Positions 33,449-46,582 are shown, counted from the stretch's first letter. The stretch is 64,000 nucleotides of DNA from Siphonodentalium dalli (GCA_032622095.1 CP136063.1:75245980-75309979); one strand, 5' to 3'. Program-made: numbers and translations. The notes: generated by a model from the sequence alone, not told the origin.

Positions 33449-33870
33449 AGGTACCCAATCCGATTCGATGGTTTTCATATCATCAGATTTCAACAACAAC
33501 AACAACAACATTTTTTTAAATACCGCTTCAGTTATCAGAATCGAGTAATTGACCAAAAATAATGCTAACCACAGTCAACTATAGTATAACATTTACCAAA
33601 ACCTTTTATTTATCAACATTTTGTTCAACGAAATTTTGCCGGTTTGTCAAATATCTGACACAAAAAGAGTCACTAGATTTTAGAGTTATCCATCTTCATC
33701 CGCAATTTGGCCCGAGACCGTCTTCTCGTAGACTGTTACTGGGCCACTTAAAATTATTGGTGGTGAAAATTAATAGATTTCAAACATCGATATCTTATCA
33801 CTCTGAGCTTTGACTCGAATCACTGTTTTTACCCCGAAGCCAAGGAAATAGTAATTTGTGAGCGTTAATT
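33449..33870 (-). mobile_element. TTAA element U, right end decayed
   Basis: AGGTACCCAATCCGATT follows TTAA (33445-33448). The body, including an ACA-repeat run at 33492-33510, matches the reverse complement of 23130-23480 and, in part, 29353-29797. The far terminus is not recognisable. Confidence 0.7.
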
Positions 33871-34324
33871 CGGATTATAATAGACACAGAACTAGACACC
33901 TTTCGCACAATGAACAACTCATAATAATGGCTACTAATGAAAATTGCTACAAATTACGAATAGTAGTCGTAGATTTTTCAACGGTCCAAAAACATTTTCG
34001 CATAATTGACCTCTATATTATACGAGTCAGTTTGTGAGAAAATAGTGGCTTCCTAATTTCTTGCCACCGGCAGGAAGGTGATACGGTTCTGTTTGTCGTG
34101 ATTATTTTGTACTTTAATATTTGTTGTTATAAGGTCATAGATAGTGGTAGGCTCCATGATTGCATGGAAAGCTCTATTATATTGGTTCCACGAAACAGTA
34201 ATCGTAACTACGGATATACGGCAAACCGACAAGTGGTAGAAAGAACACAAATTCTAGTGACATAGTACCTTATTCGTAATTATTATCAGTCATAGTTCGT
34301 TATGCGATAGGTGTCAATTATCGT
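33871..34324. repeat. Sequence sharing segments with 46470-46580
   Basis: CGTAACTACGGATATACGGC and flanks near 34205 match the reverse complement of 46535-46575. The remainder is unassigned. Confidence 0.4.
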
Positions 34325-34830
34325 TATCACCAAATCACCCATCGATCGACATGTATGACATCCTCGTGTGAGCTACAGTGTGTGTTGAACCCAGCGTAGT
34401 GACTACATCTTTAATCATTCGCTCTATCACCAAATCACTCATAGTCACTGTGTCGTGAGCTACAGTGTGTGTTGAACCCAGTTTCTTACAATTTTTAGGA
34501 CATCAAATAAAAAACATCCATTACCCTGCAGGGAGCCTCACACATATATAGAAGCACATAGAAGAGTGTCGTCTGCTCATGTTTGTCTGGGGCTCTGTAT
34601 GGGTGAAATTATAAAATTGTTAAAGATTACAAGAAAAAATATATTATTAAAATTGTAAAAAATTGTTAGGCCAATGCATTCTCTTATATATGCGAGGCGA
34701 CCTATGGACGACTCGCATATATAAGAGAATGCATTGGCACAGGGTAAACAACTCCCGACTTACGACTGGATTTGATGTGGCGGGTCACAAATCTTTAATC
34801 ATTCGCTCTATCACCAAATCACTCATAGTG
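34325..34830. repeat. About 100-bp tandem repeat interrupted by element G
   Basis: TATCACCAAATCAC, GAGCTACAGTGTGTGTTGAA and CATCTTTAATCATTCGCTC recur in order from 34325. The second unit breaks at 34482, and the array resumes at 34791 with ATCTTTAATCATTCGCTCTA. Confidence 0.8.
34482..34788. mobile_element. Foldback element G, left part missing
   Basis: It begins inside the element at TTTCTTACAATTTTTAGG and follows the 8085 copy to the terminal GGGTCAC at 34788. It keeps the second palindromic core at 34671-34737. The left terminus and first core are absent. Confidence 0.85.
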
Positions 34831-35222
34831 TCGCCGGTGAGTAGAATTCTTGTCCACGCGGGGACCCTCTTCCAACCGGAACAGAAACCATCCATACTTG
34901 AATGATTTATTCGACATTTTGTCGTCTGCGCGCCCCCTGGGTTGGCTGTCCATGCCGCGATTCGGATTGATTTCTCGCGCGGTAATTATTTTGTCCTGTT
35001 AGCGCCAGATACTTGCCATTGTTGTCTCGTTTCCCTTTAAACTTCCCATTATGTTACATATAATTATTGTACATGTGTTTTCCCGCGAGATATCTTACAC
35101 AGCGTGCCTTCGGTTAATTGCTAAATTCGTTCAGTAGAATATATGATCCTGCACTACTCTAAGGAGCCGATATCTCTGTTCAGAACAGCCCAGTACATTG
35201 TTATTCCATACCTCTCAAAGCT

Positions 35223-35632
35223 GGAAGGTACAAAAGACTTCCGCTTCTGCGCAGTGATGTCTAAGAAGTGGGCGGCGTTGATTATTTACTCCCGTATGTA
35301 AATACAGAAGCATATCTTGATTATATCACAGTGTACTACTAACACGCGTACATCCTTATGATTAAAGGGATGTGATCGAAACACCCCGGTATGGTGATCA
35401 AATAGAAATGGAGGATAATCTTGCATATAATCGGAAGGTACAAAAGACTTCCGCTTCTGCGCAGTGATGTCTTAGAAGTGGTCGGCGTTGATTATTTACT
35501 CACGTATGTAAATACAGAAGCATATCTTGATTATATTACAGTGTATTATAACACGTATATCCTTAAGTTATGGTTAAAGTGATGTGAAACACTCCGGTGT
35601 GGTGATCAAATAGAAACGGAGAATAATCTTGC
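35223..35632. repeat. Tandem duplication, 210-bp period
   Basis: GGAAGGTACAAAAGACTTCC and the following 200 bp occur at 35223 and again at 35433 with few differences. Both end in GATAATCTTGC-type sequence. The inner half overlaps the start of repeat A. Confidence 0.9.
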
Positions 35633-35900
35633 TCAAAGTATTTATTTTTTAAACAAATATTACATCCATATTGACAAAATACCACCTCATTCTTATATAT
35701 TAAATAAATACTCTCGGTGACGAAATCGTTTTCGTTAGTTTATCTCCGATAGTTGCGTCCCGAGTCGAGAAGTAACTAAAATGTATCTACAATTGAGCGT
35801 ATATATGTTTCGGACGATGTTTTCTATGGATTTGTACGATCGATTTGCTTGACATTTTCTGCAATGCTAGTATAGAAGGCCACATTCCTCCAGGTTGGCA
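35586..35900 (+). repeat. Dispersed repeat A, copy 3
   Basis: It shares GAAACACTCCGG, TTGCGTCCCGAGTCGAGA and GGACGATGTTTTCTATGGA with 27536-27880. Confidence 0.8.
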
Positions 35901-36888
35901 CAGCGCCTGAATACTGGAGAGATAAAGCTTGTGACATTTGTACGGAGTGTATAGAGATTGTGAGTGTGTATCCTTGGTAACTGCGTACTACGTGGCTATT
36001 CATGTGTGTCATCTGGGTGATATGCTAGACGTGGATAATGTTAATTTTAAATGTGTAATACATGTAGACGATTAAACATAGGGCATTGTTAGATTATTGA
36101 CATAATACCGCTATGTATGCCTCGATTCACAAATGCTGGTTGTAGTTACATATATGACTTTTAAACCAGCACGTAATTTTCCACGCTATATGAGTCGATA
36201 TGAGTATTATCTTACATGTAGTAGGTGCTGTTACCTAGCAATTAACATTCAATCTTTTTTGTGAATAAAACCAACAAACTCCCCCATAGTTCTAAGCGGA
36301 ATTGTCATGTCTCGAAACAGCAACACCGTTGACAATTCAGGCTATAAAATATAAGTTAAGTTTTTTATAATAATTTGTTATAATCAATGTAATATAGATT
36401 CCACCGAACAATTAGGCGCTGTTTGTGTATGTTTTATCAGTAGAGCGGGCGTGGTATCGGATGGGCGGTGCTTCGGTGTTTATCAACTCACACAACACCA
36501 TGTCCTAATAAAATAATATATATTACATTATGGGTCAATGTCATTCCCGAAACAAGATTAATTCGAAATTTCAGACCGTAATAGAGACTGACATAGTTCC
36601 GAAAGTTCAATTTTGTAGTCAAAATTTGGCCTAAACTAGATTCCATGGCAGGAGTAACATATTTACCTACATATTCAACCAATGTTCTGTTGCAATGTTC
36701 ATGTCAAACTGTTAAATGGTGTTTTGATCTATAATCCATCTATGCAGCACCATAGAGTTAGAACAAAATGTTTCAAAAATATAATTATACCACATGTTTA
36801 CAAGTATAGAGAAAGTCGTACTCGCACAAGACAGTAACTTATAGACAACAAGCGTGAAGAACCACAAGAACTGTGTCATTACAGTTAC
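35901..36888. other. Unassigned sequence
   Basis: No supported feature. Confidence 0.4.
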
Positions 36889-36979
36889 AATAACCCGTAC
36901 ACTCACAATCACCCGTACACTCACAATCACCCGTACACTCACAATCACCCGTACACTCACAATCACCCGTACACTCACA
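36889..36979. repeat. 18-bp minisatellite, 5 copies
   Basis: Consecutive copies of CCCGTACACTCACAATCA. The first is slightly diverged (ACAATAACCCGTACACTC). Confidence 0.95.
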
Positions 36980-37124
36980 ATGGCTTGAAGCAAAATCTCT
37001 CTGCCAACTTGTCAAGTTATACTCGACCGAACAAGTCCATCATATGTCTTTAAGATGGCACTGGGGTGACCTTTCACTGGGATTCCCATACAGTCAGTTA
37101 AAAAGTGTCGAAATGGTCTATTAT

Positions 37125-37930
37125 TTATTTTGAGGGATGTTAATGTTGTACAAGCAGACGACAGATAAATAAAAGTGCAGCCCTATATTTATTGAGGGAA
37201 ATGATTAGATAATTAATGGCTGCTGACACACGTACCACAGTATAGATGGCATAGTAGGTGTGGCATCGTATTATGGTGGAGTTTGGTGACAATTGATCGT
37301 CATAATTACTATGCCATAGCAAGCCACGTCGCCCGCTGCATATTCGCACAATGAGTCTACCAAGCTGTACCAGCGTCACGGTCGCTCTTTTTATTCCAGA
37401 GACTTTCTCTCAATTGCATTTCCTCTAACAATTCTAACACAGCTTCATCGGCCCACATGATAATAATGTTAGCGGAATTATAGCAAAACAAAATCCGCCC
37501 ACACGATGATGTTAACGGAAAAGTATAGCAAAATAAAAAAACGCATGTGTCTTAATACGCATGTGGATAAACATACATTAAGTTCATATCAATAAAACGT
37601 ACTACGGGCATTTGAGATAGTGAATGAGGGATTGCCACCGTCAAACATAATTCTGAACGATCGTGCAACTAAATTTATCGAAGAGAATACAATATAACTA
37701 TAGGTAATGAGTAGAGACAACCTTGGTGAAACGTAATGGGTTAATTGGTCCAGTCGACCCATTGTGCGGAAACTCAACGTACGGGCAACATGGCTAGCCA
37801 TGGCATAGTGAATATAACGAACAATTGTCACAAAACACCACCATAATAAGATGTTATCATGTCACATCCACTATATATGCCATCGATGCTGTGGTACGTG
37901 TGTCCGCAGCCAATAAGTTCAACAAACGGT
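37125..37930. repeat. Repeat V, inverted pair, plus a 60-bp tandem pair
   Basis: The 37240-37335 segment (TTATGGTGGAGTTTGGTGAC, ACTATGCCATAGC) is mirrored at 37790-37860. Between them, 37449-37540 contains two tandem copies of a unit with CCCACA(TC)GATGATGTTA and TATAGCAAAA. Confidence 0.65.
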
Positions 37931-37942
37931 GGTCGTTTTTAA

Positions 37943-38104
37943 CCCTTTCAGTGCAAATTTATTGATTATAATAATGTGATACATTGATGGAAAGAGCTCT
38001 TAGAGCTCTTTCCATCCATGTTTCACATTATTATAATCAATAAATTTGAAAAATGATCAAGGAAATATGGGTTGATACAAAAATCGGACTTGGCACTGAA
38101 AGGG
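37943..38104. mobile_element. TTAA element H2, 162-bp hairpin form
   Basis: The termini CCCTTTCAGTGC and GCACTGAAAGGG abut TTAA on both sides (37939-37942, 38105-38108). They match the 23780 copy, including ATCGGACTTGGCACTG on the right. The palindromic core is absent; instead a different hairpin folds around GAAAGAGCTCTTAGAGCTCTT with arms of about 40 bp. Confidence 0.9.
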
Positions 38105-38108
38105 TTAA

Positions 38109-39242
38109 ACTTAGTATATATCTGAACATTATGTTATGGGAAACTACTCATCAATGATGCTTTATTATAGAAAGGGTTAAACAGTAAAATATCCTGGTAC
38201 ATCTATAGTGTAGATAATTTATTGGCAATATGCACCCGGCCATTATATGGGGCAGATGTCATATTTAAAGGTCCACTTAATTTTCAAGTCACCGATAATT
38301 GTTTATAGTGCCTCCTTGGTATACGGTTTTAATAACAATCTATGCCATAAAATATGATTAAAATACTATAATTCATCAACATTTGGAACGTCTGTGTCTC
38401 AGAAGGTGTCCATATAGTAATAGAAAATAGCTGAAATCATATAATCAATTCACCCGTTAGGGCTCCCAGAATGCAACATAATTCAAACTGTAGTTTATTT
38501 TAAATTGAAGGGGTGTAACTCTATATCTAAATATATAGTGTTATTCCCCTTCAATTGAAAATAATCGACTTTGTGCAGAAACTTTAGCACAGAACAGTCG
38601 TCGATTTCTCAATAAAAACAACATGTTCGCATCGAATAAGTTGACAATACAATATTTTGGAGCTTCCTCTTTCAAATGGTATATAATATGGCATATTTTA
38701 TATAATGTGATCTGGGGGTTCGAAAATTAAGAGGGCTTTTAGTATAGAAGCAACATCAATACATAACATGTATATATAACACACAATAAATTTGGTAGAC
38801 ATATAATAATTAATACAAGTGGTTGTTTTATACTGTCTCTTCAATTTCCAGACCATGTTACAGACTGTAGTGCAAACATCTTTGTTTTCGTTTTTCGTAA
38901 GAAATATTAATTTATGGTCCTCATTCACATATTGAACTTCGGGTAATTGCGCTAAAATGTCAATACCAGTTTCATCGCGCGCTGAGTGTATAAGTTTATT
39001 GTTAACCTCCTCAATTTAGGAGAGCATATATACAAATGACAAATATATACATGTTATATAAATATGTATGCAAATGTTATACTAATCACAATATTAATCG
39101 TACAGTGTTTACGCCATGTCACACGCATGCGGCCAGGTTCTGACATTTTCAAGTTTTAAGTGTTAGTGAGGTCGGTGACAATCTAGAGAATTTAGAAATG
39201 GGAAGGCATATACATAGAGGTGCGTTGCCCTTTTAAACCTGA
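38109..39242. repeat. AT-rich sequence with one hairpin
   Basis: A hairpin at about 38500-38566 pairs TTTAAATTGAAGGGG with CCCCTTCAATTGAAA. AAAGGGTTAAAC at 38170 may be a residual TTAA-element end. The rest is unassigned. Confidence 0.5.
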
Positions 39243-39620
39243 TTAGCAATATCACATGCGTGTGATCGAGCGAAATAAAATTTCCAAATAAAATATTTAC
39301 TGGACATCAAAGTTGAGTATAAGAAATTGACAATGTGTGTCTTCATATTACGTTCTCGCGTGAATTTAGACAAAGGTTTCAGATATCGAATTCAGAAAGT
39401 AGCATGTATCATATGAAAATGGCCTATTTAAGAAACTGGAAATAAATTAGCAATATCACATGCGTGTGATCGAGCGAAATAGAACTTCCAAATAAAACAA
39501 TTAATGGACATGAAAGTTGAGTATAAGAAATTGAGAATGTGTGTCGTCATATTACCTTATCGAGTGAAATTAGCAAAGGTTTCAGACATCGAATTCAGAA
39601 ATTTAAGAAACCGGAAATAA
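39243..39620. repeat. Direct duplication, about 204-bp period
   Basis: TTAGCAATATCACATGCGTG and following sequence at 39243 is repeated from 39447 with moderate divergence, both containing GTTGAGTATAAGAAATTGA. Confidence 0.85.
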
Positions 39621-40650
39621 TTTAGTCAGTGTATGTTACTGTGACTAAGAAATGTCATTGTCCTCTAAAACATATATCAGGTATAATGTGAATGTGCGTT
39701 TATGATGAATACTATATGTAACACGCAAATGGCCCAGCTGAATGAAATTAAGTTTTGATGTGAAAGTAGTTGTGTTGCCGATTGCGAGCGATTATGCATT
39801 AGTTATCTTTGTACTATCGACCATATATAGTGTGAAGCTAGTCATAAAAGCAATCCCCATCGGAATGCAAAAATAATGAGTAGAAGGTATTGTTATAAGC
39901 TGGCAATTATCTGCATTTACAACGATATCAGAGTTATGGATGCACGGGCTCGGTTTGAGTGTTCGTTTCTTCAAATTTGCTTCAGTGAGGGTGAACAAAT
40001 TCTAATTTCTTATAAGAACCACGAGTTGCACAAAATACTACTTATTAGTGTCATGGTACAGTTATGGTAATACAGCATGCATCTCACGTGACACAGATTA
40101 TAATAATGTTATACCTATATGGACATCCAATAAGCTGGTGATGAATGTTGTCTGCGAAATTATAATCCACGTGAAGTTCTTTTCATTTTTGTCGGAATGT
40201 CCCAACGGTGAATTGATCCAATTATGATACTGATATACACGTCGACATATGTGTGACCTTTGACATTTGACCTCTCTAGGTTTCCCATCGTGTATCGATT
40301 ACCACTCATACATATTTTATAACATAACTACTTGCCTCACAATTACGAAATGCAATTGCAGACACGGGGCCCGGTATTGTTGTTCCCTTATTGAATTCCC
40401 TGTGTGTCACTAGCATCATATTCTAAATGAAAATTGCCGATGTTTCCGTGTCACTGTGACACCGACTGTCTGCCAAGGGAGGTAATCAGCAGGCGAAATC
40501 GAAACTCGAGGAAACGCGAGATCTACAGGGATAATCTTTCTTCGAACATGTCACGGAAAACCTGTACACCCCCCCCCCCCTCTGTAGTACCTCTTACCTC
40601 GGAAATTATAGTTCATTTTTGTTTGTGTTAAAAATGTATTCTAGTTCGGT
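39621..40650. other. Unassigned sequence, C run at 40568-40579
   Basis: No supported feature. Confidence 0.4.
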
Positions 40651-40826
40651 ACATAGACAGAACACAACGCGCATCTTAATCGAGACTCTTTTATCGAATG
40701 AGTTGCGGATGGCGCAAGGATATATTTCGCGAGAGCGTAGCGAGAGCGAAATATAGCTTTGCGCCGTCCGCAACGAGTTCGATAAAAGATTCGAGATTAT
40801 GATGCAAGTTGTGTTCTGTATTTATT
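40651..40826. repeat. Hairpin with about 80-bp arms
   Basis: ACAGAACACAACGCGCATCT, CTTTTATCGAATGAGTTGCG and GATATATTTCGC at the left are mirrored by GCGAAATATAGC, GAGTTCGATAAAAGATTCG and GTTGTGTTCTGT at the right, with the tip near 40737. Confidence 0.88.
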
Positions 40827-41166
40827 CTACACCGTTCAGTCATATAAGTTCAATCCATGAATGTCACCTTCACTGTTACTATAGCTACCTTTATTGTGAT
40901 TTAAGTCTGACAAATAACCAGTAATTATGGGGGGATCACTGGAAGCGGATGATCGACGTCATCTTTATTGGCGACATCGTCAACAAGAATAGTTCCGGCT
41001 TGTATTCCACTAGAGGTATACATTAATATGTATTCAATGGCTGGGATTCCGTTGAATACATGTGACTCACGTCAATGGGTGTGGAATAAATGTATTTATT
41101 GGATGGCCACGATAATATATATACATGTATAGCTCAAGGTCTTTCTTCCAGCAAACTACTTGGGTA

Positions 41167-41226
41167 CACGGTGGTTCAGTCGGTAAGGTTCAGCGTTGGT
41201 GAAGCTGGTTTATAATCCCGATGTGG
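41167..41226 (+). repeat. tRNA-like relic with A-box and weak B-box
   Basis: GGTGGTTCAGTCGGTAAGG matches the internal A box of polymerase III genes. TGGTTTATAATCCCGAT, 31 bp on, is a degraded B box. It cannot form a proper tRNA, so it is probably the head of an old SINE. Confidence 0.45.
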
Positions 41227-42486
41227 ACGGATATGTGATGCACGCAAAGGGAGCGTAACCTAATTTCCATGTTTTTATTAGCGATAAAAGTTATTATTCA
41301 CATCTACCCACTCAGCATAGCCGTAGGGGCGCCCAATTGTTTGGGGGGGGGGGGGGCTGAGACTTTCTGTTCGAATCTTTTTTACATGATATATTCATGG
41401 TTGTAACACATTTTTGTGTAGAATAATATCAATCGTACGTGACACGTAGTGGAGCAACCACACATGCTGTGTCTCAAATTTGCCTTTTATCGGCGACATA
41501 GCGCTAAGAATAATTTATGTAACATCACGCAGTGATCACGACGGAGATGACATGCCAACTTGACAAGACGTGTCGTGGATTGTGCAATCTTGTCTGGATT
41601 CTGGCCCTCAAATTCAAAATGACACCAGAAACCGGGTCATGACGTCTTCATTTTTCGTTTTCATTAAGCTAACCACAGAATATTGGTCTAATTTAAATTA
41701 ATAGACCTAACTCATATGTGAATTCTTCGTAAGTTGTGAATTAGATACTTTCATTTTCATCGCGATGCTTCATTCCCAATTCCGCGTTTTTTGCAATCTC
41801 CACAGTGTTGCTAACCGGAAGTCACGTGATAATTTCTCCAAAATCCATACCCGCGATCTAAAAATTCACTGATGGATATAGAAAAAAATATATGACGTCA
41901 TGCACCTGCCTAATGTATAAGCACCCTTGGTGGTTGCAATAATTTGTATATACACAACAATTTTACAAAATATATTCAAATTAACCTTAAATGTGTATAA
42001 TTCGGGCAGAAATGTGAAAAGTACTGTAATTTGCCAGAATTTGATCGTGAAATACCATTCAATTTGCCAGAATTTGACCGAAAATATCTCTAATTTGGCA
42101 GAAAATATGCTGAATTATTAGCTTTAAAAACGTTTTTGGAGCCAGCTCAGCCCCCCTGGCCCGTACGGTTATGGCCCACTGCGATGGCCTGATGTCACTT
42201 TAAGAAAAGCGGGTGTTACGTTTTATTCATCAAATAATGCCTCGAATGATTGCGGCGGTATATTAATTAGCGTCATTCTCGGGGATGGATCTATGAGCCA
42301 TCAAGAGAGACAGTGTGCAAATATTTGTCGTCTGCAATTCCAAGCATCACTTCATAAACCCATCGTAAAATTCTCATCAACTACTCGGGTTATGAGAGCC
42401 TATGGCATGGCCCCCGTTTGTAGTCCCGACGTGGCATCGATCATTTCTAATCACATAAACAAGAAGCAGACGACGTTGATATCCCG
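41227..42486. other. Unassigned sequence, G run at 41343-41355
   Basis: AATTTGCCAGAATTTGA-like words repeat three times around 42028-42105. No gene is supported. Confidence 0.4.
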
Positions 42487-43175
42487 TTAAATGCTTAATC
42501 GGAGTGTTTTTTAGAATAATGAGAATTACCAGGAATCCGAACATGGGCCCACAGAACAATGGCACAGCTTTACATGAACGTGTCCACAGGCGGGGTGGGG
42601 AGGGATTGGGGCAACATTTTCCAATATACCCTGTCACTAACGGCCATATTGGATCCACCAGGTCCGTGGTTTTAGTGCTACAAGTAAAAGTTTTGGCGTA
42701 GCATTCCATATATGGAAGTCATGAATAATTCAAAAGCTCCATATATGGAAATGCTACTCCAAATCTTTGACCAGTAGCATTAAAACCATGGAACCGGTAC
42801 TGGAAGAATCTCTGAAACCCCGGAACGGAGCTGGATGAATCCAATACGGCCGCGACCCAGTGATCTCGCTTATAAATTTCATGCTTGGCACATCACTACA
42901 TGGAGTTGGAAATTTCAAACAAAACATACAGATTGAAATTGTTCTGATAGTTTGATATTTGGTGTGAAATCTGTTGTTTTAAAGCTAAATGTTGAATAGT
43001 GTCCTAGCTATTCATTGATTCGTCCAAATTAGCCAAATACCTCGAAAATGAAAAAATAGGGTATCAGTTTGCCCTACAAGCATGATATAGCAATTCAACA
43101 GGATACAGCAAATTAGCAGGACCACTTAATCAGGGGTGAGCCTGTTAAATGCTGAGTCGGAGTGTTTTTTGTTTC
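42487..43175. repeat. Block bounded by direct GTTAAATGCT...GGAGTGTTTTTT copies
   Basis: GTTAAATGCTTAATCGGAGT at about 42486 and GTTAAATGCTGAGTCGGAGT at 43144 are direct copies. Inside, 42697-42770 is a hairpin pairing GTAGCATTCCATATATGGA with TCCATATATGGAAATGCTAC. The 110-codon minus-strand frame 42377-42709 crosses the left boundary and has no recognised family. Confidence 0.5.
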
Positions 43176-43389
43176 TGGTGAAGAAGAAGAAAACAAGAAT
43201 TCTAAATAGGCCTCGCCAACAACATGGGCTCGTGGGCTAGAGGGTGTCCGTTGTGGTGTCTACCTTTGAATTTCTAACTGCACCCCTTGAACCAAAACGA
43301 GGTTCCCAAGTCCGGAAAATTCTATTTTCACCCTCCCTCGTGAGCCAGAATGTTCCATAAAGTAGGAAAATATTCTACTCTCGGTCTTA

Positions 43390-43742
43390 AAGGGGGACTG
43401 TACACTAAATCCGGCTATTTGTGGGAAGATCTCCTTTTATACTCAACATAATATATGCAACAAAAATTATTGAATTTTCAATGAGATATGGATTAGTGCA
43501 AAATACACGCATGTGCTCTGTGAACGATGCAAAAAACATGGTAATTATAATTGAATTTAATAAATGGCTGGAGTCATCAATTCATTTTCGTTATGATTTC
43601 CATGTTGCTTGCATCGTTCATAGAGCGCGTGAGTGTATTTTGCACAAATACATGGCTCCAATTCATTCATTTGTTGCATATTTCTGTTGAGTGTAAACGG
43701 AGATGGTCACATAAATTGCCGGATTTAGTGTACAGTACCCCT
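43390..43742. mobile_element. TTAA element F, complete foldback
   Basis: AGGGGGACTGTACAC and GTGTACAGTACCCCT are flanked exactly by TTAA (43386-43389, 43743-43746). The arms pair through ACTAAATCCGGC, CCTTTTATACTCAAC and GCAAAATACAC, with the centre near 43566. It shares its outermost 13 bp with element D but not the interior. Confidence 0.92.
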
Positions 43743-43794
43743 TTAAAAACTTTTTACACTAAATACTGGTGGGAATATCAAAATTCAACCTACT

Positions 43795-44180
43795 TTTAGT
43801 CTGAAATTACCAACTAATGTTGTGTCAGGCATGAAATTTACAATTGTTGAAAATGTTGGTCAAATTTATAATTGGGGTGAGACAACCCATACCCCATCCA
43901 CCACTGTTAACAATTTCACTTTAAATCCTGGTTGAAATATCAAACTATCAGAAAAAGAAATTCGACATATATTTGGTCTGAAATTACCAACAAATGTTGT
44001 GTCAGGCATGAAATTTCCAACTGTTGAAATTGTTGGCCAAAGTTGGGGTGAGGCACCCCTTACCCCATGCATGTCGCCACCTCCCTCACAGACACTTGAG
44101 ACAGGTTCCGACATCGAGCGAATTCTACAGTATGGAATCTAATCTCAGCCATGCATAATATAGTATGGACATTTTCAACA
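43795..44180. repeat. K-family, two tandem units of about 175 bp
   Basis: TCTGAAATTACCAACTAATG, GTGTCAGGCATGAAATTT and TTGGGGTGAG occur twice. More K-type words continue to about 44480. Confidence 0.75.
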
Positions 44181-45165
44181 GATGGAAATTTCATGACTAA
44201 CACATGGATATTTCAGGCGAAAAGTATTTTGAATTTCTTGACATTCCAACCAGTATTTATAGAATTTAGTATTAAGACCAAAATAATGTCGAATACTTTT
44301 ATGTTTTCTGTCAATGTTTGAATTAAAATGGCCATCAGTATAAGAAATTCCCCACAGGCCCCGGGGGAAAATTACTACACTGGTGTAGTCTATATTAATT
44401 GGTATTTTAGTATTTCTCCCCAGGGGCCTGTGAAATTTCCAACCATAGGTGGTGTTATGTTGGAATTTTCTAACAGTGGGAAAGTTTCTTGGAGCACCTC
44501 TAGCCAGGTGTATATAAGATAAGATCAAATTCAATGCAAAATACACCCAATGGGCAGTTGCATAAAATAATAAATACAACATATATCAACACATAGAATA
44601 ATTTAACATGAGTAATCACGTACGATATGCATATAGATGATTTTCTCTTTAATTTGCTGCCATACAATATCTCAGGTAGACATGCTAGCTTTTGTTAGAT
44701 ATATTGTCTCGAATGGTGAAGAAAGACCGGCTCATGTCGCATAACGTTAACGGTTGCAAATGGTTCATTCAGCATAATAATTCTGAACTTCTATATAACT
44801 TGTCATTTCTGAGAAATGAGGGAACGTTGAATTATGCCCTTCACATGAGTGTCACGAATACTTTCATTGGCCTGACATTCTAAGACGAAATGACATTCTG
44901 ACTCAATTTTTTTTTAATTTGAACCACAGTCATATTATATTATAGACTCAACGAAGTGAAGTTTGACGAGTGACGAGCCAGCCGATCACATTTCTCACCT
45001 GGATTATCATGCACTCGGCACATCATCGTGCACTGCATGGTTAATCGATAAACCGGTCGTTCCACTCGCAGCCCATCCATAAACGGAGTAATAATCACTG
45101 TAATTTTCTGCTCGTGTTCAGGACGAATAAATACAGTGCACCGGCACGCACACTTATGTTTTATG
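44181..45165. other. K-type words, then unassigned sequence
   Basis: GGAAATTTCATGACTAA and AATTTCCAACCATAGG in 44181-44480 are K-derived. No gene is supported; the 63-codon frame at 44692 has no motif. Confidence 0.4.
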
Positions 45166-45250
45166 GGATCCCCCAGTGTGGTGTGGGATCCGCCAGTGTG
45201 GTGTGGGATCCGCCAGTGTGGTGTGGGATCCGCCAGTGTGATGTGGGATC
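45166..45250. repeat. 20-bp minisatellite, 4 copies
   Basis: GGGATCCGCCAGTGTGGTGT repeats with single changes; the first has CCCCAG and the last ATGT. Confidence 0.95.
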
Positions 45251-46469
45251 AAGAAAATAATAACGGACGAAGGTTGAACTGTTTGGACTCACCAACTCTG
45301 GATAGCACATTTTTTCCTGTCATGTTGACTGAGTTAAATACTTCTCTTTGTGTGCATTTTGGCTCCATACGTGGCGGCAAATATATAGGTACACTTTTTA
45401 GCACCGACGTAAGTGACAAGTGTGGAGGGTAAACATCTGGCGTAAAACAAGTCTGAGGGTGGCGGGTTCCAGAAATTGCCAGATGCAAAGTATGGTATAC
45501 CTTCTTGCATACCTTCTTGCATATTGTTTTACTACCCCCCCCCCCCCCCTCCGGTTGCACCACATCCCACACATTCGCAGCAACATGGAATTGCATGTTT
45601 TATGTTTGCGGCATGAAAATACTCTAGTTAAGTCAAATAACATGGAACTGAGTTGAATTACTATATATTTATCGTTGTCAAGTTAGCTCGAATTTTAATA
45701 GCCTGAACGATATTTCTGTTGGCACAAGTTTGATAACGACACAATTGACTGCGTCAATTCTGAGATATTGACAACTGTAAAAACGTGAGTCAGAAAATAT
45801 GAGTTTCAACTTTCTAAAGTTGTAATTTGGTATTCAAATTCTGAACTGGACTGTGGGCACCAATTGCACTTATTTTTTTTTCGGCTAGGACGCCTTCTAA
45901 AATTCCACATATCCATATCTATATCCTTGTCTCAATAAACCTACCACATGAATGGAGTCAGAAACCACTGGCATTTTATACTTGTAAAATTATCCCCACA
46001 CATCGGAACTCTGGAGTACAGTGTCACCATTGAGTTTCCATTGTTGGAAATTGGCATCCAAATTCGTGCATGCGTCCGTAACATATGTTTTTGTGGAACG
46101 TCCAGCGTGCCGTTTGTACACATGCGGAGAAGAGATAGTATAAATAAATCGTGAGCAGTGAGTTTCCGCTTCGTGCGATCTGTCATGCAGATTATTTACA
46201 GCACGAACGATAATCTTCTTATCAATCGGCCAATTGCGGATAGTCGCCCAAAGCCTGATAAATGATGGCTGCAATGTACAACAAAACAAAATGACAGAGT
46301 GTCTGTATTTTAAACGATTTTTTGGTACACACCGAAGAAATTGATACTCTATCAGTCGCACGGTTTGGACATTGCAACTATGGTTAGAAAGTGCGCATAA
46401 TGTGATTACGTATTACCCTAAAATCGTCCTAATAGTATCCCTTGCTCTATCTGTGAATTGCGAAACCTT
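45251..46469. other. Unassigned sequence
   Basis: GACGTAAGT at 45407 looks like a splice donor at the end of an open frame (about 45258-45408), but no acceptor or motif supports an exon. A C run lies at 45535-45549. Confidence 0.35.
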
Positions 46470-46582
46470 TCTATTGACACATTTCGCATAAAGAACTACG
46501 ACATATAAGAATTACGTCACTACATTTTCTATCAGTTGTCGTTTTGCCATATATCCGTAGTTACGATTACGGCTTCCCCGAA

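Noticed and set aside
34407-34829. Long 39-bp target duplication made by element G
   Set aside because: Part of an additional unit of the same tandem repeat lies upstream (34325 onward), so the flanks are better explained as pre-existing repeats.
42377-42709. 110-codon minus-strand frame with a hydrophobic segment
   Set aside because: It crosses a repeat boundary, has no recognisable family and an overlapping frame on the other strand.
44175-44582. 135-codon minus-strand frame
   Set aside because: Much of it covers K-family TTGGAAATTT words; no motif.
45258-45420. Possible exon ending at GAC-GTAAGT
   Set aside because: The donor is good but no acceptor, motif or conserved pattern supports it; chance donors are common.
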